Shown here piece by piece: positions 1 to 8,574 of a stretch of 64,000 bases of DNA. Where the stretch lies: assembly GCF_010499245.1 (NCBI RefSeq), contig NZ_JAAGOW010000001.1:434001-498000 (forward strand), written 5' to 3'. Each line of letters begins with the position of its first letter. Position 1 is the first letter of the stretch. The notes under the pieces are model-generated. The model made no database searches. It was not told the origin of the DNA and worked only from the letters and a program-made list of their open reading frames with translations. This DNA is from Variovorax sp. WS11. GTDB taxonomy: Bacteria > Pseudomonadota > Gammaproteobacteria > Burkholderiales > Burkholderiaceae_C. The position numbers were made by a program, and so were the translations under genes.

Positions 1-1473
1 AGCTTCAGGCTCGAAATCGGCCGCGTCGACCACGGCCAGATCCAACGCGCCGAATACCTGAAGGAAACCGTCCGCCAGGGCAACGGCCTGGACGCGGCCC
101 GCAACCTGACGCCCGAAGCCATGCAGCGCGGCTGGGACGCCCTGGCGCGCTTCGGCGAACGGCTGGCGGGCTTCAAGCGCTCGCAGGTCCGCGTGGTGGC
201 CACCCAGACCCTGCGCGAAGCCCGCAACCGCGACGAGTTCCTGCTGCGCGCGCGCACCATCCTGGGCTTCGGCATCGACGTCATCACCGGCCGCGAAGAA
301 GCCCGCCTTATCTATCAGGGTGTGGCGCACCTGCTGCCCCATACCGATGCTTCGAGCCGCGAACGCCGGCTGGTGGTGGACATCGGCGGCCGCTCGACCG
401 AGATGATCATCGGCCAGGGCCTGGAGGCCGAGGTGATGGAGTCGTACCGGGTCGGCAGCGTCGCCTGGTCGATGAAGCATTTTCCCGAGGGTCAGTTCGC
501 CACCGCCGCCTTCCGGGCCGCGGAGGTCGCGGCCAAGGCGGTGCTGGACGACGCGCTCGGCACCTACGTGCCCGACCAGTGGGACGTGGCCTACGGCGCC
601 TCGGGCACCATCGGCGCGGTCGGCGACGTGCTGGCCGCCGCCGGCGGCGAGCCGGGCCTGATCACCCGCGAAGGGCTGGACTGGCTGGTCGAGCGCCTGC
701 TCAAGGCCGGCAGCGCCGATCGCCTGCGCATCGAGGGCATGCGGGAAGACCGCAAGGCGGTGATCGGCGGCGGCGTGAGCGTGCTGCGGGCCGTTTTCGA
801 CCTGCTCGAGATCGAGGAGATGCGGGTGGCGCAGGGCGCCCTGCGCCACGGCGTGCTGTACGAGCTGCTGGAGCGCGACGAGAGCGTCGCCGACCTGCGC
901 GCCAGCACGGTGGCGCGCCTGGCCAGCCGCTTCGTCGCCGACACCGCCCAGGTGCGGCGGGTCGGCGAGACGGCCGCGGCGCTGTTCCTGCAGCTGGAGC
1001 CGGCCTCGCGCGGCGCCAGCACCACCAGCCGCGCGGGCCGGGCGCTGCGCAAGATCGGCTGGGCCGCGCAGCTGCACGAGATCGGCACCCACATCTCCCA
1101 CAGCGAATACCACAAGCACGGCGCCTACATCCTGGACAACTGCGACGCGCCGGGCTTCGCGGTCAACGAGATGCACTGGCTCAGCCAGTTGGTGCTGGGC
1201 CACCGGGGCAAGCTGCGCAAGCTCGAAGGTTCGCTGGACGACGAGACTTTCGTGCCCCAGCTGCTGGCACTGCGGCTGGCGGTGATCCTGTGCCATGCCC
1301 GGCGCGACCCTGACCTGGACGGCCTGCGTCTCGCGCGGGCGGACAGCCGCTTCTTCGTGCTCGGCTGCCGCAGCGGCTGGGCCGAGAGCTATCCGCAATC
1401 GGCGCATCTGCTGCGCGAGGAAGTGCTGGCCTGGCAGAAGACCCCCTGGCGGGTCCAGTTGGAAGGCTGCTGA
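1..1473 (+). CDS. ppx: Exopolyphosphatase, Ppx/GppA family (5' end cut by window)
   Basis: The frame is open from base 1, so the true start lies upstream; 490 residues are visible. Ppx removes terminal phosphates from long-chain polyphosphate, or the pppGpp 5' phosphate in GppA-like members. The actin-like ATPase fold shows the phosphate-binding motif DIGGRSTE, where the usual third residue Gly is Arg, and a C-terminal HD-like segment (HEIGTHISHSEYHKHG). It converges on sixA-ppk1 34 bp away, so synthesis and breakdown of polyphosphate are encoded side by side. In related genomes ppx often follows the phoB-phoR/pst genes, which would lie left of this window. The family is clear; the ppx versus gppA choice rests on the neighbours. 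Confidence 0.9.
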   Translation, partial: SFRLEIGRVDHGQIQRAEYLKETVRQGNGLDAARNLTPEAMQRGWDALARFGERLAGFKRSQVRVVATQTLREARNRDEFLLRARTILGFGIDVITGREEARLIYQGVAHLLPHTDASSRERRLVVDIGGRSTEMIIGQGLEAEVMESYRVGSVAWSMKHFPEGQFATAAFRAAEVAAKAVLDDALGTYVPDQWDVAYGASGTIGAVGDVLAAAGGEPGLITREGLDWLVERLLKAGSADRLRIEGMREDRKAVIGGGVSVLRAVFDLLEIEEMRVAQGALRHGVLYELLERDESVADLRASTVARLASRFVADTAQVRRVGETAAALFLQLEPASRGASTTSRAGRALRKIGWAAQLHEIGTHISHSEYHKHGAYILDNCDAPGFAVNEMHWLSQLVLGHRGKLRKLEGSLDDETFVPQLLALRLAVILCHARRDPDLDGLRLARADSRFFVLGCRSGWAESYPQSAHLLREEVLAWQKTPWRVQLEGC

Positions 1474-1507
1474 GCGCCCGCCAGGGCGGTGGGCGCCGCC
1501 CGCCCGC

Positions 1508-1969
1508 CTAAAGCAGCTCGGGCGACTGAACCGTCACCACCACGGTCTGGACGTCGCCGTCGCGCTCGCGCGTGCGGATCCACCAGACGGCGCCCTTGCG
1601 CACCGGGCAGCTGTCGTGCTTCAGCCCGAGCAAGAGCGAGATCGCCTCGCCGAGCGAGGGTTGGTGCCCGACCAGCAGCACCACCGACTTGCCGTTGGGC
1701 CAGCCGGCCGCGCCCAGCAGCGCATCGGGCGTGGTGTCGGGCGCGAGCTCGCTGCGCAGCTTGTACTTGCGACCCAGCGCCAGCACCGTCTGCTCGCAGC
1801 GCCGCGCGGGGCTGCAGACGACGCGCGTGCCCTCGGGCAGCTGCCGGTCCAGCCAGGCCGCCATGCGCTTGGCCTGCTTTTCGCCGCGCTGGGTCAGCGA
1901 ACGCTGCATGTCGTCGCAGCCTTCGGTCCAGTCCTCGGCCTCGGCATGGCGCCAGAAGATCAGGTCCAT
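1508..1969 (-). CDS. sixA: Phosphohistidine phosphatase SixA-like
   Basis: A 153-residue histidine phosphatase. The N-terminus MDLIFWRHAEAED carries the RH catalytic signature and LLVGHQPSL carries the second catalytic His. SixA family enzymes remove phosphate from phosphohistidine. The frame extends 13 codons further upstream, but that would overlap the end of ppk1 and the extension is low complexity; the ATG at 1969 places the RH motif near the N-terminus as in the family and leaves a 7-bp gap after ppk1. The two genes are therefore almost certainly cotranscribed. Ppk1 works through a phosphohistidine, so the pairing is suggestive, but a functional link is inference. Confidence 0.85.
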   Translation of the reverse strand: MDLIFWRHAEAEDWTEGCDDMQRSLTQRGEKQAKRMAAWLDRQLPEGTRVVCSPARRCEQTVLALGRKYKLRSELAPDTTPDALLGAAGWPNGKSVVLLVGHQPSLGEAISLLLGLKHDSCPVRKGAVWWIRTRERDGDVQTVVVTVQSPELL

Positions 1970-1976
1970 GCGCGCC

Positions 1977-4166
1977 TCATCCTCGCGTGGCGGCGCGGCT
2001 GCGGCCACGCGACGAGTAGCGGACCATCAGCGCGGTCTGCGCACCGTGCGCCTGGACGGCACGCGGCGCGCCCTCCTCGCCCTGGTGCGTGTCGTGGTGC
2101 ACGCGGCGGTAGGCGCCATCGGCGCCGAGGTCCCAGGCATCGCGCCCGTCGTGCAGATAGGCCACCAGGCATTCGTCGATCAGGCGCTGGCGCAGCACGG
2201 GGTCGGTCACCGGCCAGGCCAGCTCGATGCGCCGCATCATGTTGCGGTTCATCCAGTCGGCGCTCGACAGGTAGAGCGCCTCGTCCTCGCCCTCGCGGAA
2301 ATAGAAGACTCGCGAATGCTCGAGGAAGCGGCCGATCACCGAGCGCACGCGGATGTTGTCGGTCAGGCCCGGCACCAGGGCCGGCAGCGTGCAGGCGCCG
2401 CGCACGATCAGGTCGATCTTCACGCCCTTGCGGCCCGCGGCGACCAGGGAGGCGATCAGGGCCTCGTCGGTCAGTGCATTCATCTTGGCGACGATGCGCG
2501 CGGGTACGCCGCGCGCGGCCGCTGCGCCCAGCGCGTCGATGCGCGCGGCCAGGTTGCGGTGCAGATCGAAGGGCGCCACCCACATGCGGTTGAGCTTCGG
2601 CAGCCGGCTCTGGCTGGCCATGTGCACGAACACGGCCTCCATGTCGGCCGTCAGCGCCGGATCGGCCGTCAGGTGGCTGATGTCGGTGTAGAGCCTCGCG
2701 GTGCGCGGGTTGTAGTTGCCGGTGGACAGGTGGCCGTAGCGCCGCATCTGCTTGCCCTCGCGCCGCGTCACCAGCAGCATCTTGGCGTGGGTCTTGAGGC
2801 CGACCACGCCATAGACCACCTGGGCGCCGATCGACTCGAGCATCTCGGCCCAGTTGATGTTGGCTTCCTCGTCGAAGCGCGCCTTGAGTTCCACGATCAC
2901 CGTGACTTCCTTGCCGCGGCGCACCGCCTCGCGCAGCAGCTCCATCAGCTCGGAATCGGCGCCGGTGCGGTAGATGGTCTGCTTGATCGCGAGCACCTGC
3001 GGGTCCTGCACCGCCTCGCGCAGGAAGGCAAGCACGCCCTCGAAGCTCTCGAAGGGCTGGTGGATCATTGCATCGCCGGCCTGCAGCCGCTCGAAGAAGG
3101 ACTGCCCCGGCGACAGCGAAATCGGGTAAGAGGCCTGGTAAGGGGCGAAGCGAAGCTGCGGCTCCTCCAGCAGGTCGATCAGCTGCGTCAGCCGCGCCAG
3201 GTTGACCGGCCCGTGCACCCGGTAGAGCGCCTCCGGCGGCAGATCGAACTGCGCGAGCAGGAAGCTCGCCAGCGACTCGGCACAACTGGCCGACACCTCC
3301 AGCCGCACCGCCTGCCCGAAGTGCCGGTGCTGCAGCCCCTGGCGCAGCGCGGTGCGCAGGTTCTTGACGTCTTCCTCGTCGACCGCCAGATCGGAATGGC
3401 GCGTGACGCGGAACTGAGAGAAATCGCCCACCTCGCGCCCCGGAAACATGCTCTGCAGATGCGCCCGCACGATGCTCGACAGCGCGACGAAGAGCCTCTT
3501 GCCGCCGGACACGCGGCCCGGCATCGCGATCATGCGCGGCAGCACCCGCGGCACCTTGACGATGGCGATCGGGTTCTCGCGGCCGAAGGCGTCCTTGCCG
3601 CCCAGGCGCACGATGAAGTTGAGCGACTTGTTGGCGACCTGCGGGAAGGGATGGGCCGGGTCCAGCCCGACGGGGATCAGCAGCGGCCGGACCTCGCGCT
3701 CGTAATAGTCGCTCACCCATTTGCGCTGCGCCGCATTGCGCTCGCCGTGCGAGATGACATGGACGCCTTCCTTCGCGAAGGTCGGCATCAGTTCGTCGTT
3801 GTAGAGCGCGTACTGCCGGCCCACCAAGGTATGCGCCGCCTCGGCCAGGCGAGCGAAGGAGTCGACCGTGTAGTTGCCCTTGCGGTCGCCGGCGGTATTG
3901 GCGGCCAGGTGAGGCGCCATCCGCACCTCGAAGAACTCGTCGAGGTTGGACGAGACGATGCACAGGTAGCGCAGCCGCTCGATCAGCGGGACCTCGGGTC
4001 TATAGGCCCAGTCGAGCACACGCTCGTTGAAGGCCAGGATGCTGTGGTCGCGATCGAGCAGCGTCAGCGAGGGTTCCGCGACGACAGGCGGGCTGTCGGC
4101 GAGGACGGGAGGAGAAGCGAAATTGTCTGGAACAACGGGCACAGGAATGGTCGCATGCGAGAACAT
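1977..4166 (-). CDS. ppk1: Polyphosphate kinase Ppk1
   Basis: 729 residues, close to the usual Ppk1 length. It polymerises the gamma-phosphate of ATP into polyphosphate. Visible family signatures are the N-terminal LLDRDHSILAFNERVLDWA, the LKARFDEEANI segment, the autophosphorylated His in GHLSTGNYNP and the second conserved His in LEHSRVFYF. A GTG five codons upstream (4181) is an alternative start; the ATG at 4166 is preferred because a GAAGG sits about 14 bases before it, which is slightly long. It is first gene of ppk1-sixA and is preceded by Pho-box-like repeats in the 60-bp gap to the olsB-like gene, which fits control by phosphate starvation. Confidence 0.93.
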   Translation of the reverse strand: MFSHATIPVPVVPDNFASPPVLADSPPVVAEPSLTLLDRDHSILAFNERVLDWAYRPEVPLIERLRYLCIVSSNLDEFFEVRMAPHLAANTAGDRKGNYTVDSFARLAEAAHTLVGRQYALYNDELMPTFAKEGVHVISHGERNAAQRKWVSDYYEREVRPLLIPVGLDPAHPFPQVANKSLNFIVRLGGKDAFGRENPIAIVKVPRVLPRMIAMPGRVSGGKRLFVALSSIVRAHLQSMFPGREVGDFSQFRVTRHSDLAVDEEDVKNLRTALRQGLQHRHFGQAVRLEVSASCAESLASFLLAQFDLPPEALYRVHGPVNLARLTQLIDLLEEPQLRFAPYQASYPISLSPGQSFFERLQAGDAMIHQPFESFEGVLAFLREAVQDPQVLAIKQTIYRTGADSELMELLREAVRRGKEVTVIVELKARFDEEANINWAEMLESIGAQVVYGVVGLKTHAKMLLVTRREGKQMRRYGHLSTGNYNPRTARLYTDISHLTADPALTADMEAVFVHMASQSRLPKLNRMWVAPFDLHRNLAARIDALGAAAARGVPARIVAKMNALTDEALIASLVAAGRKGVKIDLIVRGACTLPALVPGLTDNIRVRSVIGRFLEHSRVFYFREGEDEALYLSSADWMNRNMMRRIELAWPVTDPVLRQRLIDECLVAYLHDGRDAWDLGADGAYRRVHHDTHQGEEGAPRAVQAHGAQTALMVRYSSRGRSRAATRG

Positions 4167-4185
4167 GACAGTGTCAAACACCTTC

Positions 4186-4214
4186 GTGACACTTGCATGA
4201 CAACTGTGTGACGC
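4186..4214 (-). promoter_or_regulatory. Pho-box-like repeats upstream of ppk1
   Basis: On the minus strand three 7-mers at 11-base period read GCGTCAC, TTGTCAT, GTGTCAC, with spacers ACAG and GCAA. The PhoB consensus is two CTGTCAT units with a 4-base spacer; the best pair matches 11 of 14 positions. The site ends 20 bases before the ppk1 ATG, which leaves little room for a leader, so either the start is further downstream or this is a weak or secondary site. Confidence 0.55.
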
Positions 4215-4227
4215 TCTTTCCCGGCTG

Positions 4228-5097
4228 TCAATCGCCCAGGAAATGCTTGCGATAGCGCGCCGGCAGGTCGTCGATGCGCATCAGCATGGGCAGGTCGGCG
4301 GTGTTGAAGTCCGGGTCCCAGGCCGGCGGGCCCAGCACCTTGGCACCCAGTCGCAGGTAGCCCTTGATCAGGGCCGGCGGCTCGATGTCCAGGTCGCCGT
4401 TGAGCCGATGCACCGGCAGCGGCAGCCGCGGCTGGACCTGGTACTGGATCGGCGCCATGTGCGTGCCCGAGAGCTGGCGCCAGATGCTGGCAGCGGCATC
4501 GCCGCTGGTCACGCCGTTGTGCCACATCGGGATGCTGGCACAGCCGATCATGGTGTCGAGCTTGTTGCGGTTCATGAAGGCCGCGAGCGCGCCCCACAGC
4601 GCAAGGATCACGCCGCCCTGGCGGTGGTCGGCATGCACGCAGCTGCGGCCCAGCTCCACCATGCGTTCGCGCAGGTCGCGCAGGCGCGTCAGGTCGAACT
4701 CGGTGTCGCTGTAGGTGCTGCCCACGCGCCGGGCCTGGGCCGGCGTCAGCACGCGGTAGGTGCCGATGACCTGACGCGTGGCCTCGTCGCGCACCAGCAG
4801 GTGCTCGCAGAAATCATCGAACAGGTCGACGTCGTGGCCTTCGAGCGTGGTGTTCAGGCGCGCGCCCATCTCGCCGGCGAACACTTCATGGCGCAGGCGC
4901 TGCGCGGCGCGCACGTCGTCCTGGTGGCGCGCCCAGCTCACGCTGATGCCGCCGCGGCCGGGCTCGATCGCCTCGGGCAGCGTGACGGGTGCGGCAGGAA
5001 CGGGAACGGTCGCCGGCGTGCGAACCGGGGCGGGCCACAGGGCGGCACGCAATCCCAGTTGCGAGAACGGAAACGTCGGCGTGGGCAGTTCTTTCAT
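4228..5097 (-). CDS. OlsB-like GNAT N-acyltransferase (ornithine lipid type, often called hemolysin)
   Basis: 289 residues. The core from about residue 55 (SWARHQDDVRAAQRLRHEVF ...) to the end matches the acetyltransferase family that includes OlsB, which transfers a 3-hydroxyacyl group from ACP to ornithine in the first step of ornithine lipid synthesis. ELGRSCVHADHR and MIGCASIPMWHNG are typical segments. The N-terminal 50 residues are proline/alanine-rich. The ATG at 5097 has AAGGG seven bases upstream, better than an in-frame ATG at 5154. A Pho-box-like site lies 62-79 bases upstream, consistent with membrane remodelling under low phosphate. No OlsA partner is visible here, so the product assignment is inference from family. 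Confidence 0.78.
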   Translation of the reverse strand: MKELPTPTFPFSQLGLRAALWPAPVRTPATVPVPAAPVTLPEAIEPGRGGISVSWARHQDDVRAAQRLRHEVFAGEMGARLNTTLEGHDVDLFDDFCEHLLVRDEATRQVIGTYRVLTPAQARRVGSTYSDTEFDLTRLRDLRERMVELGRSCVHADHRQGGVILALWGALAAFMNRNKLDTMIGCASIPMWHNGVTSGDAAASIWRQLSGTHMAPIQYQVQPRLPLPVHRLNGDLDIEPPALIKGYLRLGAKVLGPPAWDPDFNTADLPMLMRIDDLPARYRKHFLGD

Positions 5098-5158
5098 GCG
5101 GGGACCCTTTCTGCCGACGAAGTCTGTGAGCACGCAATGAAACACGCGTGTCACTCCG

Positions 5159-5176
5159 ATGGCAGTTGCATGACGT
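5159..5176 (-). promoter_or_regulatory. Pho-box-like site upstream of the olsB-like gene
   Basis: Minus-strand reading is ACGTCAT, spacer GCAA, CTGCCAT, matching the CTGTCAT-N4-CTGTCAT consensus at 11 of 14 positions. It shares the core GTCATGCAA with the site before ppk1. Its distance of about 62 bases from the ATG fits a PhoB-activated promoter with a short leader. Confidence 0.6.
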
Positions 5177-5247
5177 GTCGCTCAAGGGCCAAACTTTGGG
5201 CGTCTAATGCCGAACGGCTGAACCTTGCAAGCGATGGAGTTCCACCC

Positions 5248-6942
5248 ATGTCCGTTGAAATGACGGCCGACGCCCCCGTCGGCATCGCCGAGACCCGGCG
5301 CGACCAGATGTTCCCCACGCTGACCGCCTGCGACATCGCACGCGCCCGGCGCTTCGGCAGCGTGCAGCACTACGCGCGCGGCGACTGCCTTTTCTCTGCC
5401 GGCGAGCCGGGCCCCGGCATGTTCGTGGTGCTCGAGGGCATCGTGGCCATCACGCAACGCGACGGGCTGGGACGCGTGGTGCCGATCCGGCACCAGGGCC
5501 ACGGCCAGTTCCTCGCCGAAATCGCGCAACTCTCCGGCCGCCCTTCCCTGGTCGACGGCCACGCGGAAGAGGCGGTCACGACCCTGCTGGTGCCGCCCGA
5601 GCAGTTGCGGGCCCTGATCATCGCCGAGGCCGACCTCGGCGAGCGGCTGGTGCGCGCGATGATCCTGCGCCGCGTGGCGCTGATCGAATCGGGCAGCAGC
5701 GGGCCGGTGCTGATCGGCCGGCCGCAGTCCACCGCCCTGCTGAGCCTGCAGAACTTCCTGACGCGCAACGGCCATCCCTACCAGGTCGTCGACGCCACAC
5801 AGGACAGCGATGCCCGCGCCCTGTTGGAACAGTATCCCGACGCGGAACTGCTGGTCACCTGCCCCAACGGCTCGGTGTTGACCGATCCCAGCGAGAGCGC
5901 CCTGGCGCGCTGCCTCGGCATGATCGATTCCGTCGAGCACGACGAGCTGTTCGACGTGCTGGTCGTGGGCGCCGGCCCGGCCGGCCTCGCGACCGCCGTC
6001 TATGCAGCCTCCGAGGGCCTGCGCGTGATCGTCCTCGACTGCCGCTCCTTCGGCGGCCAGGCCGGCGCCAGTGCGCGCATCGAGAACTACCTGGGCTTTC
6101 CGACCGGCATCTCCGGCGGGGCGCTGGCGGGGCGCGCCTTCGTGCAGGCCCAGAAGTTCGGCGTCGAGATGATGATCCCGGCCCAGGCCGCGTCCATGGA
6201 TTGCAGCCAGGCCGACAGCAAGGGCGAGCTGATCGTCCGCCTCTCGGACGGGCGGCGCCTGCGCGCGCGCACGGTGGTGATCGCCAGCGGCGCCCGCTAC
6301 CGCCGGCCCGAGGTGCCGCGCCTGAGCGAATTCGAAGGTCGTGGCATCTGGTACTGGGCCTCGGCGCTGGAGGCCAAGCTGTGCGCCCAGCAGGAGATCG
6401 CCCTCGTCGGCGGCGGCAACTCGGCCGGCCAGGCGGCGGTCTTCCTCTCGCAGCACGTGGACAAGCTCAACCTGCTGGTGCGCGGCCCTTCTCTCGCGGC
6501 CACCATGTCGCGCTACCTGATCGACCGCATCGAGGCCACGCCGAACATCGAGCTGCATCCCCACACCGAGCTCATCGACCTGCATGGCGAGCCTGATTCG
6601 GGACTCAACGGCGCGAGCTGGCGCTGCAGAACGAGCGGCGAAGAGTTCACCTGCCCGGCCCGCAACATCTTCCTGTTCATCGGTGCGGTGCCCGAAACCG
6701 ACTGGCTGGAAGGCTGCGGCGTCTCCGTCGACAAGCATGGCTTCGTGCTCACGGGCGAGGCCGCGAGCCGCGGCTTTCCTGCGCGCCCTTCGACCGCGCT
6801 GGAAACCAGCGTGCCGGGCGTGTATGCGGTGGGCGACGTGCGCTCGGGCTCTGTCAAGCGCGTGGGCGGCGCCATCGGCGAAGGCGCGCAGGTGGTCGCG
6901 CTGATCCACAAGCACCTGGCCCCCAGCGCCGTGGTCGCCTGA
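5248..6942 (+). CDS. Cyclic-nucleotide-binding-domain FAD oxidoreductase (thioredoxin-reductase-like)
   Basis: 564 residues with three parts: a cNMP-binding/Crp-like domain (about 20-150), a glutaredoxin-like domain (about 155-225), and a thioredoxin-reductase-like FAD/NADPH module starting at DVLVVGAGPAGLATA with a second Rossmann motif at ALVGGGNSAGQAA and the C-terminal AVGDVRSG. The CxxC redox pair expected before the second Rossmann motif is absent (WYWASALEAKLC), as seen in members of this fused family, so it is unlikely to reduce thioredoxin by the classical route. The ATG at 5248 follows GGAG by 9 bases; the open frame upstream is antisense to the olsB-like gene. Substrate unknown. 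Confidence 0.85.
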   Translation: MSVEMTADAPVGIAETRRDQMFPTLTACDIARARRFGSVQHYARGDCLFSAGEPGPGMFVVLEGIVAITQRDGLGRVVPIRHQGHGQFLAEIAQLSGRPSLVDGHAEEAVTTLLVPPEQLRALIIAEADLGERLVRAMILRRVALIESGSSGPVLIGRPQSTALLSLQNFLTRNGHPYQVVDATQDSDARALLEQYPDAELLVTCPNGSVLTDPSESALARCLGMIDSVEHDELFDVLVVGAGPAGLATAVYAASEGLRVIVLDCRSFGGQAGASARIENYLGFPTGISGGALAGRAFVQAQKFGVEMMIPAQAASMDCSQADSKGELIVRLSDGRRLRARTVVIASGARYRRPEVPRLSEFEGRGIWYWASALEAKLCAQQEIALVGGGNSAGQAAVFLSQHVDKLNLLVRGPSLAATMSRYLIDRIEATPNIELHPHTELIDLHGEPDSGLNGASWRCRTSGEEFTCPARNIFLFIGAVPETDWLEGCGVSVDKHGFVLTGEAASRGFPARPSTALETSVPGVYAVGDVRSGSVKRVGGAIGEGAQVVALIHKHLAPSAVVA

Positions 6943-6986
6943 AATCCGGCAAGGCGGCTGCCGGCATCCGGGGAGCGCCCTGCACG

Positions 6987-7022
6987 AAAGACCACCGGCC
7001 GCTATGCTGGCCGGCCGTCTTT
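6987..7022. terminator. Hairpin, probable intrinsic terminator
   Basis: AAAGAC, then CCGGCC, an 8-base loop, GGCCGG, then GTCTTT form a long stem with two small internal bulges after the FAD oxidoreductase stop. The A-rich and T-rich outer arms could serve either direction. The GST gene starts 19 bases later, so the hairpin may also fall in its leader. Confidence 0.5.
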
Positions 7023-7041
7023 CATCCGTGGAACCCTACGC

Positions 7042-7746
7042 ATGTCCCAAGCGCCCATCGACGTCTATTCCTGGCCCACCCCCAACGGCCACAAGATCCA
7101 CATCATGCTGGAGGAGTGCGGCCTGCCTTACCGCGCGCACCCGGTCAATATCGGCAAGGGCGACCAGTTCGAGCCCGGCTTCCTGAAGATCAGCCCCAAC
7201 AACAAGATTCCGGCCATCACCGACCCCGAGGGGCCGGACGGCAAGCCGATCTCGCTCTTCGAGTCCGGCGCCATCCTCGTCTACCTGGCCGGCAAGACCG
7301 GCCGCTTCATGCCCAGGGACGACCGCGGGCGCTACGAGGTGCTGCAGTGGCTGATGTTCCAGATGGGCGGCGTCGGCCCGATGCTCGGCCAGACCCATCA
7401 CTTCCGGCTCTACGCGCCGGAGAAGATCGCCTACGCCATCGACCGCTACAGCAACGAGGCGCGGCGCCTCTACGGCGTGATCGACAAGCAGCTCGCCAAC
7501 CACGCCTTCATTGCCGGCGACAGCTACTCCATCGCCGACATCGCCATCTTCCCCTGGCTGCGCAACTGGGAGGGCCAGGGCATCGTGCTGACGGACTTCC
7601 CGCACCTGAAGAAGTGGTTCGAGGGCATTGCCGCGCGACCGGCCGTGCAGCGCGGCGTCAAGGTGCTGGCGGACCTGCGCCAGCCCATCACCGGCGACAA
7701 GGAGCGCGAGGTGCTGTTCGGCAAGACGCAATACGAGCGACGCTGA
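7042..7746 (+). CDS. Glutathione S-transferase, nu class / YfcG-YghU-like disulfide-bond oxidoreductase
   Basis: 234 residues. The N-terminal thioredoxin fold begins [20 protein letters not shown]; the TPNG signature is typical of the YfcG/YghU group, which reduces disulfides using two glutathione molecules and lacks a catalytic cysteine. SPNNKIPAI supplies the cis-Pro loop and [12 protein letters not shown] the glutathione-binding ESG. The C-terminal helical domain includes [13 protein letters not shown]. It stands alone between an oxidoreductase and a tRNA gene. Probable role is thiol redox homeostasis or detoxification; the physiological substrate cannot be read from sequence. Confidence 0.88.
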   Translation: MSQAPIDVYSWPTPNGHKIHIMLEECGLPYRAHPVNIGKGDQFEPGFLKISPNNKIPAITDPEGPDGKPISLFESGAILVYLAGKTGRFMPRDDRGRYEVLQWLMFQMGGVGPMLGQTHHFRLYAPEKIAYAIDRYSNEARRLYGVIDKQLANHAFIAGDSYSIADIAIFPWLRNWEGQGIVLTDFPHLKKWFEGIAARPAVQRGVKVLADLRQPITGDKEREVLFGKTQYERR

Positions 7747-7785
7747 GGGCCTGCCCCGCCGCGCAGGCTAGAATCGCAGGCTCGT

Positions 7786-7862
7786 CGGGGTGTAGCGCAG
7801 CCTGGTAGCGCATCTGCTTTGGGAGCAGAGGGTCGAAGGTTCGAATCCTTTCGCCCCGACCA
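7786..7862 (+). tRNA. tRNA-Pro (UGG)
   Basis: 77 bases with an encoded CCA end. The acceptor stem CGGGGTG pairs with CGCCCCG (one G-U), the D-stem is GCGC/GCGC, and the anticodon loop TTTGGGA sits between TCTGC and GCAGA, giving anticodon TGG. The T-loop is TTCGAAT. Confidence 0.97.
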
Positions 7863-7934
7863 TCAAAAAGTGAACGCCGGCATGGACGCAAGTCTGTGCC
7901 GGCGTTTTGCTTTGCAGAGAACTTCCCTGCGTTC

Positions 7935-8135
7935 TCAAGCCGTCCTTGCGCGCTCGACCACTCGCGCGGCGCGAGGCGCGCGCCGCGCCGGCTTCCTGGG
8001 CCCGAAGAGGCGGGCTGCAACGGGCGCCGGTGCCGCCTGGAGCACCCGATCCATCCCGCGGGAGAAATCTTGGCAAGCCAGGTTGAACTCGGCAACCGCC
8101 TGAAGGTACTCGCGACGCGCAGCCTTGGTGCTCAT
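7935..8135 (-). CDS. Small hypothetical protein, basic C-terminus
   Basis: 66 residues, beginning MSTKAARREYLQAV and ending in an Arg/Ala-rich tail. The first half (YLQAVAEFNLACQDFSRGMD) looks helical; no family is recognised. The ATG at 8135 lies 42 bases after the stop of the other small gene at 8178-8366, on the same strand, so the two may be cotranscribed. Both products begin MST and are highly charged, one basic and one acidic. Coding status is supported by the start context and composition only. Confidence 0.45.
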   Translation of the reverse strand: MSTKAARREYLQAVAEFNLACQDFSRGMDRVLQAAPAPVAARLFGPRKPARRAPRAARVVERARTA

Positions 8136-8177
8136 GAGCGGAAGGTACTCCAATTGCCGAGCCGCCACCACAGCCAC

Positions 8178-8366
8178 TCAACTGACGGGCAACTGCTCCG
8201 GCATCGGCTCCGGCGGCGGCGATGACGGCTCCTTCTCGGCCGGCTCGCGCCCACCCAGCTCCTCGATCATCTTCTCGCCGACGGGATCCGGGCCGTCCAG
8301 GGGGATCGATTCCTCGAAGCCGATCTCCGGCTCCTCGCTGGGGGTTCGGGTGGTGTTGGTGCTCAT
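8178..8366 (-). CDS. Small acidic proline/glutamate-rich hypothetical protein
   Basis: 62 residues, starting MSTNTTRTPSEEPEIGF and ending in a PPPEPMPEQLPVS segment. It is strongly acidic and probably disordered. The ATG at 8366 has GGAG nine bases upstream. It lies between tRNA-Arg and the basic small protein at 7935-8135 and is transcribed toward tRNA-Pro. No known domain is seen. Confidence 0.5.
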   Translation of the reverse strand: MSTNTTRTPSEEPEIGFEESIPLDGPDPVGEKMIEELGGREPAEKEPSSPPPEPMPEQLPVS

Positions 8367-8497
8367 GAGGTGAAACTCCATCTGAAACCGCCACCTTGGC
8401 GCCCATAGATGCGCGGCTGTCTCGGGCAAACTCCCCACCCGATGTCGGCGGCCGCCGACGCCGCGCGGCCACACCGTAAAATCGCGCACCTTCCTCA

Positions 8498-8574
8498 CTG
8501 CCCGTAGCTCAGTTGGATAGAGCATCGGCCTTCTAAGCCGAATGTCGGGGGTTCGATCCCCTCCGGGCAGGCCA
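8498..8574 (+). tRNA. tRNA-Arg (UCU)
   Basis: 77 bases including CCA. The acceptor CTGCCCG pairs perfectly with CGGGCAG, the D-stem is GCTC/GAGC, and the anticodon stem-loop TCGGC-CTTCTAA-GCCGA gives anticodon TCT. tRNA-Arg genes are common integration points, and an accessory toxin-antitoxin pair follows within 160 bases, but no attachment-site repeat was found by eye. Confidence 0.97.

Noticed and set aside
1572..4211. 879-codon plus-strand open frame
   Set aside because: It is antisense to ppk1 and arises from high-GC codon bias; the product is His/Arg/Gln-rich with no domain.
4243..5247. Upstream extension of the FAD oxidoreductase frame
   Set aside because: It is the antisense of the olsB-like gene and the family N-terminus begins at 5248.
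5182..6915. 577-codon minus-strand frame
   Set aside because: Shadow of the FAD oxidoreductase gene; low-complexity His/Ala/Gly/Arg product.
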